A DNA stretch of 64,000 bases from Polytrichum commune (lineage: Eukaryota > Streptophyta > Polytrichopsida > Polytrichales > Polytrichaceae): NCBI GenBank assembly GCA_950295325.1, contig OX485804.1, positions 52,700,001 through 52,764,000 on the forward strand, read 5' to 3'. How positions within the stretch are numbered: position 1 is the first letter of the stretch; every line of letters starts with the position of its first letter. A program made the position numbers and the translations under genes. Shown here piece by piece: positions 12,473 through 23,620 of this stretch. The notes beneath the pieces were generated by a model. The model had not been told where the DNA came from. It was given only the letters and a program-made list of their open reading frames with translations, and did no database searches.

Positions 12473-15392
12473 TGTGAACAAGAAAATGGAGTTCTGCTGC
12501 CAACAGCTGCCATCCAAGAGCAAGTAATGTACTGTTAACAACAATTGTCAACTGAATCATGCTCCTATAGTGTCCCCAGCATACCGTCAGTTCACATGCC
12601 TTTGTACAGGTCTGATGTATTGAAACAGGGCCTTCTGCTTTGAACGTCTTGGAACTTCTCAGTAGGCAGGGATGGGGAAAGGGAGGGGCTTAGTACAGAA
12701 CTCTGCTGGGCTCCATAGTGATATGAATATAAATATGTTTGCTCGTGCATCTCACACATTTGTCTCATTGTTTTCCATAACATGCCTGTCTCTGTTATTA
12801 AGGTGAACGTGCCTAAATGGTTAGTTTTTTTTGTTTGCCATGATTCTCAACTTGGATTTCAAAGTTAGACTTTTTCTTGGATCTGTCAGTGTAACATGAG
12901 ATTTTAGCAACAATCTGTAGCTATGATTTTTCAAAGTTAAAAGTGCCAGAGCCATAACTCAACATCCTATGCGCACAACCTCCCCCCCCCCTGAATATTT
13001 CCAAACCTCAACTTGGAATAAGGTGGACTATTGATCCTTTTCAGGTATACTTGTAGACAATTGTAGGATCCACCAAAATAATTATTTTGAGGAAGAGTCT
13101 TGTAATGACTGTTTCCATAATTGTCATAACTATGTCTTGGTTAATTTGGAAGTCTTACACCTTTTCTAGAAAAGTATATCATGCCTTACTATGACATTGA
13201 TTAATAAGGCCTTGTGAACTTCAGAACTTAAAAGGAACTAAAACAATCATATCACACAAGCTTAGGAGGCGTTTACTGTGAATAGAGAATATTAGTACTT
13301 GTCAAAATTGACTCGAGTCATTTGACACAAAATCACAGGTCCTCTACAGTAGTCAATTCATTATGTCTTCCAAAGATATTTATATTTAGATTCATATTTA
13401 GATTCACCACCTTAGAAGAAGAATGTGCAGCTAGTATCTCATGATAGCTGACCTACAAGGTAGTTATGAAGTTTGTTATAGATGGGTTTTTTGGGTAGGA
13501 AATATTCTCTTTTGTTGATAAACATTGCATGAAGTGTGTTGAAAAATAATATATTTCGATTTTGGAATCCACTTCATTTTTATCATCGATTTACTTTTTT
13601 CAAGACATAATCTCCAACAATGCCCCAATACTTTTTGTGCTAATTTTTTAATATAGGAAAAGTAATGTTCTTAGCATATTAATATTTTTCCAATCTCAAT
13701 CCTGTGATGGTTTTTAATCATCAACCAATCAAACCAGAGTGAATGAAGTTTCATTGCGTATAAGAAATATTGCCATTCTTTGCAGGAGAAAGCTTCAAAA
13801 ATATTTGGTGAAGATAGATGACAATGTTGATTATATCATCCTTCAAAACTTTCTTTTGTATGTCAATTCCACGAATTAATCCTCCAAATTAATTCCCCTA
13901 GGGGTTAACTCTTCATGTTCCGTCATGTTCATGATTCCAGAGTTAACAAAGACAACAAATATTGCCTAGCTTTAACTTGTCTGCAAAGGTTCACTTACAT
14001 TTCACTTTTTAAGGATGTAAGCAACATTTCAGCATCTTATTGATGCTGAAAGAAACTCTAGCAACTATGAGATTCCTGGTCTTGGCTTGGTAATCATCAT
14101 CAGTCATGAAATATCTCAACAAGGATATATTACAGGTATCCTCATGCTGTATCCCTGTTTGTTTACAACAGAATTTAAAATGAGAATTCCATTCCCAGAA
14201 GTTTGCTTATAATCACAAGTCCACCATGTAGCTCATAATGACACAAATGAGTGGAGTCTCCAACATAGCTAATACCATGGAGTTTCCAATTTTACACTTC
14301 AATGAATTATATAATGAGACATTGGAAGCATGTGTAGCATGTTTCACAAGCATGAGGTGTTTGTCAAAACCATTATAGGTTATTCAAGCACTTTATCTCA
14401 TCCAAAAGGGAGGTATGACCAAATAGCACAAATGGATGCCCCACTTTGACCACCATGAAGCATTTGAACTTGGAAATTCCGAAGGCAATTGTGATATGAT
14501 TCAAATATGGATGCAAAGCAGTTGCATGCCTCCAAATCCACTTTGAAAAGCTGATCCCACAAGATAATTGGCATATAAGTACCTAAACTTGCTTAGTGCC
14601 TGTGATGGGTATGGTTACCTTAGTTTAATTTGATCATATGTATCCAAAACACTGCAATTGCATTGGAAAGAATCAACGTGGGCTCACATTCAAAAAGATT
14701 CTGGGATCCCAGCTCAGCAGTTGTCGGCTTCACAGCTTGTATTTTCCACCAGTGAGTCACTGCAACAAGTTACTTGCACTTGTCTCATAATGACAGACAA
14801 TGTTGTAAATGGAGGTTGATGTAGGACACAATTAAAACCTTACAATATTGAGGTTTAAGCCTTTCAGCAAATTCTTAAAAGGCCTTAACCCTCCTGACTA
14901 ATTTTAGCACTAATTACATTTGAGAGCTCTGACAATTACAGTTACTTGCTGAGGTATGAAGATTCTATAGAAACTTAACAAAGTGTGACCAGGACTGCAG
15001 ATGTCTCATCACTAAACACATCAAAGTGAATGGTTGCCTCTTGATTTTCTTCATGCAACTTGCCATCAACAAGTCCAGCATTGTTTTTCTTAGAACACAA
15101 GCCAGCATTCAACTCTAGATTCTAGGTGGCAAGAAAGCATACTGAAGTCCACTATGATAGTTGATCATAGTGATAGCTTAAGAAAGATTAGTAAATAATT
15201 ATATCTGAGGCTACTCGAGGGATTGATTGCCCGTCCAGGCAGAAATGCAGGGGGCCAAACTGAGAGAACTCTCCAAATAAATCCAATATGGTGTTTGAAC
15301 GAGCCATAGATCATCCCAACAGCGTTTATTACGGCTATGATGGACTATACAAGTTGGAAGTTGAGGGCAATGAATTTAAATAACAATAATAA
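12473..15392. other. Convergent intergenic region; 3' ends of two genes
   Basis: The Tim44-like gene (plus) and the KLCR gene (minus) converge here. The stretch just after 12472 is probably the 3' UTR of the first gene, with AT-rich sequence near 12725-12740. The rest shows no coding segment that I recognise. A C-run lies near 12981. No boundary of a mobile element could be fixed. Confidence 0.45.
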
Positions 15393-18300
15393 TCACCTTT
15401 TCCGGTTCTCCTTCCTAGCAGTTATGAGTAACTCTTCGAGCCTCCGAGTTTTAGGTGTATAGGTTCGTCCTACATCCTTAAGAAGCTCCTGTAGCCTTTC
15501 CCGATCATCGTGTACATCAGGATGCACTGTGCCCAACTTATCCTCCTTAACTTGCACAACATACTCCAGAAGCTTTATGGCTTCCTCTAACCTACAAAGC
15601 AAAAGCAGAGCATTAAGCTTTTTGTTGGTCTAACAGACAATGTTCACATATCAGGAGGGTAGTCATGACAAACGCTTATTTCCTAGCACATGCAAGTACT
15701 AAATCTAAAGAGAGATTTTCTTGCTGCCACGTGGAAAATACAATGAGATACCAACTTCTTAGAGCAACTCCTATGCCCACTGTAAAATGATTCTCTTAAT
15801 AATTGACGTTCTAAGTTTCTTGAGCCAATAGAGTTATCATAGGAGACCAACTCCATAGGACTTTCTAATGGGAGTTGGTCCCCTATGATTCTCCATTGGT
15901 TGTTCCCCATATACTATCGATCATTTCTTCTCGATAATCTGAATGAAGAGCAACCCATTTTTGGTTCATTGAGGGCTACCTCATTTTAGCACCTCTTGAA
16001 ATGCCAAAATGAGTTTGACCCTCAATGAACCAATATAGAATGTTCTTTGTTCAAATCTCCACACTACCCTCAAAGCATGCACCCAAAACTTACCAAACAT
16101 GGAGGGTTTTGTATGCAAAACAACCAATTCGCTACCAAAAGTCATGTCAAGCTCAAGGAAAACTCTAATGCTGCAAAAAGCTTCATTGCCCACCAATTAT
16201 TGAGAGAGACAACCCTCTAAAGTTGTTCAACCATCGATTCTCAAGGGGGGAGGGGGAGGGGGGGCAAGAGGGTTGTGTATCTCTGAATAATCGGTGGCAA
16301 TAGGGATTTGGAATCCATATGGACTTCGTGGATGGAAAGAGCATACAGTCTTGCCCTAAAAAAACCTAGAAAGCCCATTATTAAGAGGATCATTTTTCCA
16401 GTGACCATAGGAGTTTCTGTAATATAATAGAGGGTAATCTGGTGAAAAAGGAATCATTACCTTCCAAGTGCGTCAAGGCTGCCAGCAAGGTTGGTGCAAA
16501 CATCCAAAGTATCAAGATGATGAGGACCACAAGTCTCCTCTAATATCAGCCTCGACTCCTGAAACAACTGTGATGCTTGCTCAATATCTCCAAGCTCCAC
16601 ACACGTTATACCCATTTGGTTCAAAAGCATGCCCAATAATGCAGATTTTTGCACGCCTCCGTCCTTGAGCTTGTTTGTAGCACTCTTAAAGGCCTCCAAT
16701 GCAGGCATAAATTTGTCCATCATATTGTACAAAATTCCCATCTGTGCTTCAATGCCACCCACTGCAGCTTGCTGACCTGCAATTTTCAGAAAAATGGTTC
16801 ATCATAAGAATGATTCCTCCAAGATGAACTCCAGGGCACAAGTTTCTACAACTTACAAAATATTGACTTCACCTGTAGTGCACAACTTAGTTAAGGAATG
16901 ACTCCCAGAACTTTCATCATGGAGTGAACCTTATAGTGACAGACAGGGTTGCAATTCTGAACACGGTCAGTTAAAATAAGAAAAAGAGAAGAGTGAAGAA
17001 CATGGAATTGAGAGCAGGAGGGAACTACCAATTCTAATTATCTGAGATGTAGAGATCACTGGAGTCCATATAACTCTTGGACTTGCAAGACTGACGTAAG
17101 TGGGCCTAATTCGGTTACTTATCTTCATTGGATATACCTATATTGGGGTGATGGGTGGTTAAGTGCATATCAAAGAATGGACACCAGAAAGACATGTGTT
17201 TTGAAGAGATTGGACTACATGCTCGAAATTTGTTAACCATTCTAGGCTCAATAGTCAACATAATTGGGGGGACGTATGTGACCTCCTTATGACTCATTCT
17301 CAGTGGACTTTCGTGAATATAGCAATTCGTGATTAGCTCCAAAGCTTTATGGGATTGATCATAGCTTCTTCAGATACATTTGGGGACGCACAGTAATCTT
17401 CAGCTCAAGAAACTGAAGACTATAAGGTAGCAAACAACAAAAAGTAAACAAATAAGAACCATCTCCCTTACAACTTGAACCTTGGAACAATTTGGCAAGT
17501 TGGGGGAAAAATATTGATCAGGAAATAGAAGTCCAACCTGGCATAGAATCCTGGATTGTAAGCGCACGTTGAAGGAGTGCAAGAGCCGTCTCTTTCTCAT
17601 TCATTTGCTCATAAATGGCAGCTACATCCGTGAGCCCGTTAGCAACATCCTCTGGGTTATGACCAGATCCTTGCTTTCCATAGATCCGAAGAGCATTTTC
17701 ACAAAATGTTTTCGCCTCACGAGGCTTGTTAGTTTTAAGATAGAGCTCCGCTAGGCTAACATAACAGGCGGCAACCAGTGTGTGGTTGTCGCCCTTGAGT
17801 GCCTTAAAAACCAGCAGAGCTTTCTGGTATGATATAACTGCATCAGCATCTCGGCCAATTGCCAAGAGCTCATCACCAATGCTTGAATTGACTGCTGCCA
17901 CATCAATCTAATTCCCAGGAAATTTAATTAGAAAATTAGCACAATGCACCATAAACGTAATAGAAATAGTGGGTGAGAAACCTAAAGTGAATCTGTAACT
18001 TGGAATGTCTGTGACAAGCCAAAGGCTCCTTGCATCGTCTAGGTAGGCTAAGTACTTTCCCTACTTTAGAGGATACAGTTGGTGCTATAGTCACCTAAAA
18101 TGCATGCAATAGTGTTCTTACATTTTTGAAGGTGAAGATCTCCAACTTTGCAGAAACAAGGGAATTTCCTCCTTCAAATCCCTTAGTCTAAAGTATTCAT
18201 CCTCAAAGTTTAAAAGATTTCCTCACTCTTCTTGACACTCGTCAATAAGGAACCCCCTTCTGGCTAGAACCTTGTCACCAAAAACCTCTGTTCAAACCAT

Positions 18301-20622
18301 ACAGAACATCTAGGTCTTCTAGTACTTATGTTCAAGTTCACATCCTCAATGTACTTATTCCCCAGGATTCTTGTGAAAATGAAATGAAGCGGATTAAACC
18401 TAGAGTCATCCAATATTGCACTCACAATAATGTATCACCTACCTCCAGGTTGTTGGCTTGAAGGGTTGCGCTAGCAAGCACCAGATTTTCCAACGCCTTT
18501 TCATGGTCTCCCTTTGCACTAAAAACTAAGGCCAGAAGACGTCTGTCTGCTGCTTCCTCCAAAGAGCCTGGCTCACTGTGTTCTCTATGTATGGCAAGAG
18601 CATGCTCACATAGTGCTTGCGCTTCTTGAAACTCCATTGCCTGCATAAACCCAAATCATTAACAAATCCATGTCATTTCAAGCCCATTTCAGTCAAAGAT
18701 ATGCCTCTCAAATTTGACCTTGCCCTAAGCCCTGTGCTACAGAATGAAGTTATCTGCAGAGACCAAAAGGCATAGCTGTGTTCTCATAGACTGGGAGCAA
18801 GATTTAGAACAAATTCCATTAGCAAGAAATGATGAAGTGCAGGGACGAAGTTCCATAACAAAGTTGAAGGTTGCTTCGTCCAGGTCCCATCAGAACTGAA
18901 TAATACTTCCTTATTATGTCAGGGTGTTGTATCCCCAACCTTTCACGATGCATGGCAATGTAACATATTTCTTCTCATTAACTGATTCAGTTACAGATTT
19001 CAGATACGAGTTCATACAGAAGGACATATTCAACATCAAAATTCTGGATTTCATCAGGAAGTAATGATGGAGTACAGGCACAAAGTTCCACAACATTATG
19101 CATTCATCCAAGCAGATCACAGTGCAAATTGCACTGAACCATTTGCAGATTGCAGGTAAGAGTTCATACAGAAGGACAAACTCAATCATCCTTTCCTCAT
19201 TGACAAACAATCGATCTCAAGCAAAGAAGGAACCAAAAGAAGACAAACCTGCAAGTGGGCTTCAGCAATGTAATGACAGGTTTCACCAACTCGAGGATCC
19301 AAATCTCCGAGAATTGCCTTTTGCACCACCAGCGCGCAATGGTATGAATCCAGGGCAGGACCTTGCTTCCCAAGCAAGTTGTAAGTGTCTCCAAGCTGCA
19401 TGTGTCCAGCAAACTTCGCCAAAGCGTGCTCCTCGCTCTCACCAGTGACAGGAATGAGCACAGATCGCTCAAGTAGAGGAATAGCGTCATCATACTGACC
19501 CAAGCGTCCATGCAACGCCGCTAAGATGTGGAGGCTCACGATAAAATCTAAGCTCGGTTGCCCATTCTCTGCTTGCTTTTCGTAGAATCTCACTGCCCTG
19601 GTGCCATACTCGATCGCCTTTGTTTGGTCGTCACCCATCGCATACGACTTTGCAAGCTTGATGAGGTAAGGCCCAAGATGCACATTGTCACCTTGCGCTT
19701 CATCGTTCAAAATTGCATCTACTGCAGTCAATGGCATCAATGGCATAATTTTGGCAGGAGTAGGTGGCGCGCTTGGAGCATCATCCTCGCTCCCCCCCTC
19801 ACTAACGTTCATGGTGGTTGATCGCCTTACCGGTGTGGTGTTCCTGCTCTTTCTCGCAGGCGGCACAGATTCCAACACTGGGCTCTGTGATGCAATTGGA
19901 GATGAAATAGGTTTTGGGGCTTCCACACCTGGGGAAATAGGTTTTGCCACCTCTGAATTAAAAAGAAGAATGCCCGCGCCCTCCTTTGATTCATCACATT
20001 GTTGCTGATCCTGCTGCTCCTGCTGCAATGGCGATAATGATGGCAATGGTTCGGAGTCTGATGTGTTGGTTTTGTCCTCCAGAGTTTTCGCATCTTTCTT
20101 TTCTTCCTTGTGAGATGGTGGAGGATGGTGATGGTGGATGGCCCCATTCAGCGGGGTGGCAGACAACTTCTTAACTAGTGCCTCCATCTCTCGCTTCTCC
20201 TGGTTCTTGTGATCCACAGAGGAGCTTCTCCTTGGCCTTTCTGTCACAGAGCTCTTCCTTGGTCGCTCAGACAGGCTCATTCGAGGCTTCTCAGATGTGA
20301 CTTTGCGTGACAATTCGGATGCACTCTTGCGTGCAGGGTCAATTCGGGGCCGGGTCGTGGCAGCAGGCCCAGTAGCTTTCTGGGGAACAAGAACCTCAGA
20401 GGGTTTCTTCGCAGCCATGGCCTTGGGTTTGAGCAATTTGATGGACGAAACAGGGCTGGAGCCTGGGCCATGGGGTTTTGCATTTTTGTTGCTGTCTCCT
20501 GCTGCTGCGGCAGTGGCCGCTGTGGCTGTGGTTGGGGCTAGGGCAGGGGCTGGGGCTGGGGCCTCGCTGTTGTGCGTTGGTGTCAACGTTGGCAACGAAG
20601 GCTCCATCACCATGGCTGGCAT
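15393..20622 (-). CDS. Kinesin-light-chain-related TPR protein (KLCR/CMU family), five exons
   Basis: Plant KLCR proteins (also called CMU) are TPR proteins on cortical microtubules; in Arabidopsis they help hold microtubules against cellulose synthase movement and bind IQD scaffolds. Exons on the minus strand: 20622-19249, 18640-18443, 17907-17538, 16776-16461, 15591-15393. All introns are GT-AG, phases close, and the protein is 818 residues. Residues 1 to about 296 are low-complexity and disordered, with three S/T-E-[KR]-P-R motifs at about 110-114, 118-122 and 127-131. TPRs run from about 297 to 805 (for example AIEYGTRAVRFYEK, ALDSYHCALVVQKAILG, AVISYQKALLVFKALKG, LLNQMGITCVELG). A basic tail ends in ARKENRKR. 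Arabidopsis KLCRs are about 610 residues, so the N-terminal extension is long. Which paralogue (1, 2 or 3) cannot be told. The start at 20622 is the first ATG of the long first exon. Confidence 0.9.
15762..16419. mobile_element. MITE in KLCR intron 4 with long degenerate TIRs and internal palindromes
   Basis: Left end GAGCAACTCCTATGCCCACT and the inverted right end (ending ...CATAGGAGTTTCTG) pair over about 45 bases, continuing through CTCTTAATAAT. The flanks are TTA on the left and TAA on the right, compatible with a decayed PIF/Harbinger 3-bp duplication. Inside are two further hairpins: 15840-15890 (GGAGACCAACTCCAT against ATGGGAGTTGGTCCCC) and 15962-16032 (TTGGTTCATTGAGGG against CCTCAATGAACCAA). 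Length is 658 bases. No coding capacity. It lies wholly inside the intron and leaves the exons intact. Confidence 0.7.
17120..17290. repeat. Dispersed repeat copy in KLCR intron 3 (family with copies near 41.5, 43.6 and 57.9 kb)
   Basis: Shares ordered phrases with 41445-41655, 43530-43665 and 57780-57980: TATATTTGAGTGG-like, GACATGTGTTTT, ATTGGACTACATGCTC, CATTCTAGG(T/C)TCAATAGTC, then a G-rich tract. Weaker pieces occur near 24185 and 34085. No TIR or coding content was found, so the class is unknown. Confidence 0.55.
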
Positions 20623-20840
20623 CCGAGAGACTGGCGGTTGTTCAGAGTCACAGCCGGGATACAGAGGAAGGCTCCATCACCGAATTCACAGAGAAACAGA
20701 GACAGGGACAAAGAGAAGAGAGACTAAGGGGACTGGTTCCAGGTGCTCTCTTAATCGCCTCCGAGGTCACTGCATTGCGAGTGGGCTGACCACCTCATCC
20801 ACAGCACAGACATCTTTGGACCTTGATGAAATTTGCAGAC
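20623..20840 (-). promoter_or_regulatory. Probable 5' leader and core promoter of the KLCR gene
   Basis: The 200 bases above the KLCR start codon are purine/pyrimidine-biased and end at a block of tandem repeats. No clear TATA box was identified. The placement is inferred from gene position only. Confidence 0.35.
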
Positions 20841-21165
20841 AACCGCAGACCTCCTCCCACATACCTTATTTATTCTTCCACACTATCACAAAAATACGGC
20901 AATGTCAAATCCTGTGAGGAGGACCCTCAACCGCAGACCTCCCACATACACTAAATTCTTCCACATTGTCATAAAGACATGGCAATGTCAAATACCGTGA
21001 GAAAGATATAAATCACAGACCTTCCACATTATCACAAAGACAATGGCAATGTCAAACATTGCGGGAAGGATATCACCCGAAGACCTCCCACATAATCTTA
21101 TTCTTCCGCACTATTGTCAAAAAGACATGGCAATGACAGAAACTGTGTGAGAAGGATATATCAAA
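20841..21165. repeat. Four degenerate tandem units of about 65-90 bp upstream of KLCR
   Basis: The phrase (C)AGACCTCCCACATA recurs at about 20847, 20935, 21017 and 21081 (steps of 88, 82 and 64). Each is followed by TTCCACATTGTCA-like, GACATGGCAATGTC-like and TGTGAGAAGGATA-like blocks. The array sits directly upstream of the KLCR transcription unit. Units differ by many substitutions, so it is old. Confidence 0.7.
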
Positions 21166-21365
21166 TCGGCACCAATAGCGATGATGCATCTTTCCTTCCG
21201 ACTCCTGATGAGTAGTCGCAAGCAGATGCGTCTCTAGCGACTGGTTAAGGGTCCTAACCGCTGAAAGGTGAGAGAATATTTCTCGTGTAGGTACTTTCCG
21301 TTGAAGTTTTTGAGAAACTGGAGGCACCAATCTAGATAGGAGATAATGAGTGGATTGCACTTTCA

Positions 21366-22760
21366 ATGAGAGAGGGGGGAGAAAACACTACAAACATCAT
21401 CAAGCTTAGAATGAAAAACTTTTCCATACGATTGACCTCGCTCAAATCTCACAAGGCTTCACATCACCATGAAGCGCACGGAGACTGAGATCCTTGAAGT
21501 CTGCCGCAAAAAGAGTTTTGTCTTGATGCGTTGTGGTTTTGGGGGCGAGATCTCCTACTCCATTCAGAGTTACGGTGAAACTCTATCTTCATTACATTGG
21601 GAACGATATCTGGCTAACAGACCTGAATCCTAGGCTACAAAACTCCGTTGATACAAAAGCTGAAGACCAGTCCAAGGAAGAGAGCAAAATACTGAAAATA
21701 TCCGTTGCATCACAGAGGTAGTGTGATTTAAAACTATAGTCAACGTCTTCACCCTGCTGAAGAGATTTTGAGCCGAACGGTGATAGTAACAACCACAAAT
21801 GAACAACAAGAAGTATTTGGCACATCAGGTTCCTGCGAGTCTTACAGTGGTTGGTGGCCGATGTTTCCCGCTTTGCCGCCAATGACAGATCTTCAAGCTA
21901 CGTTCACAGGAGCATTCCAAGCTTGCACCTTTAGCTCCTTCTTGCTCTCTCTACAAATGCAATAAATTCAATTCCATAGGACACATAACCCAGAAGCAGG
22001 TCGTGTGACCTCAACATATCCTGTTGATGTTTCCTATTAGTCCCTCAAGCGCCGCCAGGTTGGCGAGTTCCACCGAACAAGGAAGATGACTCATCACCTC
22101 CACAACCATTGTCACGTACTTTACCTCTCCTCTCGTCTCCTCTCTGGTTAGATCCTTGGCGTAGCCAAAACTCTCGCCCTCCTACTAGACAAAGATCTCT
22201 TCACAACAATGGTGGCCGCCAATGGGGAATTCCTTTGAACCACTGATTACAGACGGATGCAACTTACTCAGCAGAAGCTTGCAGAGGAGTAGAGGGCAAC
22301 AAAAAAAATGGTGCAAAAAAATTGACCACACGATAAGAAATACAGATTTATTTGAAGTGGCGGCGCACTTTGGGGAGGGGGAGTACAAAGATCGGAGGCA
22401 ACAAACAAAACCTTGTTCCGCTCACCTAAGTTACTTACTTACACACGCAAACAAACTGCTGAAGGTTGCGAGATGTTCCGAAAAACCCACACCAGCACAA
22501 TGGCTCTACCCTAAGAGATCTGACATCATGCACCGCCCAATGCCCCACTCCATCATCATCATCATCCCCGAATCAGATGGAGCATGCATGACTCACCCAG
22601 GAAGAAGAAGAAGAAGAAGAAGAAGAAGATGGCGGGTTAGGCTTTTGCTGATGGTAAAACAAGTTTTTCCCTTTCAACTCTCATAGATATTCATCACTTA
22701 ACTGCTTGCATCATCCCATCCCACATGGCCCCGATCAAGCTTTGCTTTGCTTTACTTTAA
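21366..22760. other. Upstream region of KLCR; no gene resolved
   Basis: Two open frames of about 95-154 codons (21592-21882 minus; 22222-22686 plus) overlap simple repeats or lack any family signature, and are not called. The second owes its arginine run to the GAA repeat at 22601-22629. Confidence 0.4.
22601..22629. repeat. (GAA)n microsatellite
   Basis: Uninterrupted GAA/AGA triplets seen directly, about nine units. Confidence 0.95.
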
Positions 22761-22833
22761 TTTCTTTTTCCCCCAGATTCGGCAGAACCTCCTAACATCC
22801 ATGGCAAAATTCCTAACCTCCTCACCCGCCAAG

Positions 22834-22834
<1 letters not shown>

Positions 22835-22872
<38 letters not shown>
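22835..22872. repeat. (CT)n microsatellite
   Basis: Uninterrupted CT dinucleotides, about 19 units, seen directly. Confidence 0.95.
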
Positions 22873-22875
<3 letters not shown>

Positions 22876-22944
22876 CACTCTACATTTCTACTTAATACTA
22901 TGTATTGTGCATACCTGGTACTGTACAGACACACCTGTTGGTAC

Positions 22945-23620
22945 AATTCAGGGTTTAAGGGCAGGGTTTAAGGCGAAATGGTTGTGTTTTTTCAATCACA
23001 TTTGAGGAGGCCCCCCCTTTCATACACACCTTGCAAGTACTTAGATTTCAATGTCACGGGACTTGTGGTATTCACATAACATTGTTAAGACCGGGTATGC
23101 TAGTCGTTTTGCCTACATGGGTATAGGAAAGGGAATTTGGCATATATAGGGTAAGTAAAAACTTGGGTAATCTAGGTTTAGTTATGATGCGCATGGATTC
23201 AATTTGTTATTTTGTTGCTTGTTTAGGGTGGTCTTATAAGGAACTTGATAATGTTATGTTCATTACATGAAGTTTGTTCACTTTTGAAACCTAGTAATGC
23301 AATTTAGGGTTTAAGGGTACATGTTAAGGTCAAATAGTTTAAAATCGTGTATGAGTCGCTATGCAAATCTTATACTTAAATTAGTGGAACTCATGGTATT
23401 CACATAACATTGTTAAGACCCAATATGTTGACCACTTTGTCTTATTGGACAACCTAACATATTCAAGGTAAGTAGAAAACTATGTATACTACATTTAATG
23501 CTCATAAAATTAGTCCATTATTATTGTTGCAATTAATTTGAATTTGTCATCTAAGGGAGATCTCGCAAGGAGCTCAACAATGTTCTATTCATCGTATGGA
23601 GAGCATACGAAGCTTGCTAT
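22945..23620. repeat. Diverged tandem duplication, period about 328 bp
   Basis: TTCACATAACATTGTTAAGA occurs at 23071 and again at 23399. Around it, in the same order, are AGGGTTTAAGG, GT(C)A(C)GG(A)ACT-like, TAAGTA(A)AAA(C)T and GATCT/CTTAT-AAGGA-CT blocks. Two copies lie head to tail. No coding content. Confidence 0.6.

Noticed and set aside
22222-22686. 154-codon frame with isoleucine and arginine runs
   Set aside because: The runs come from ATC and GAA microsatellites; the rest has no family.
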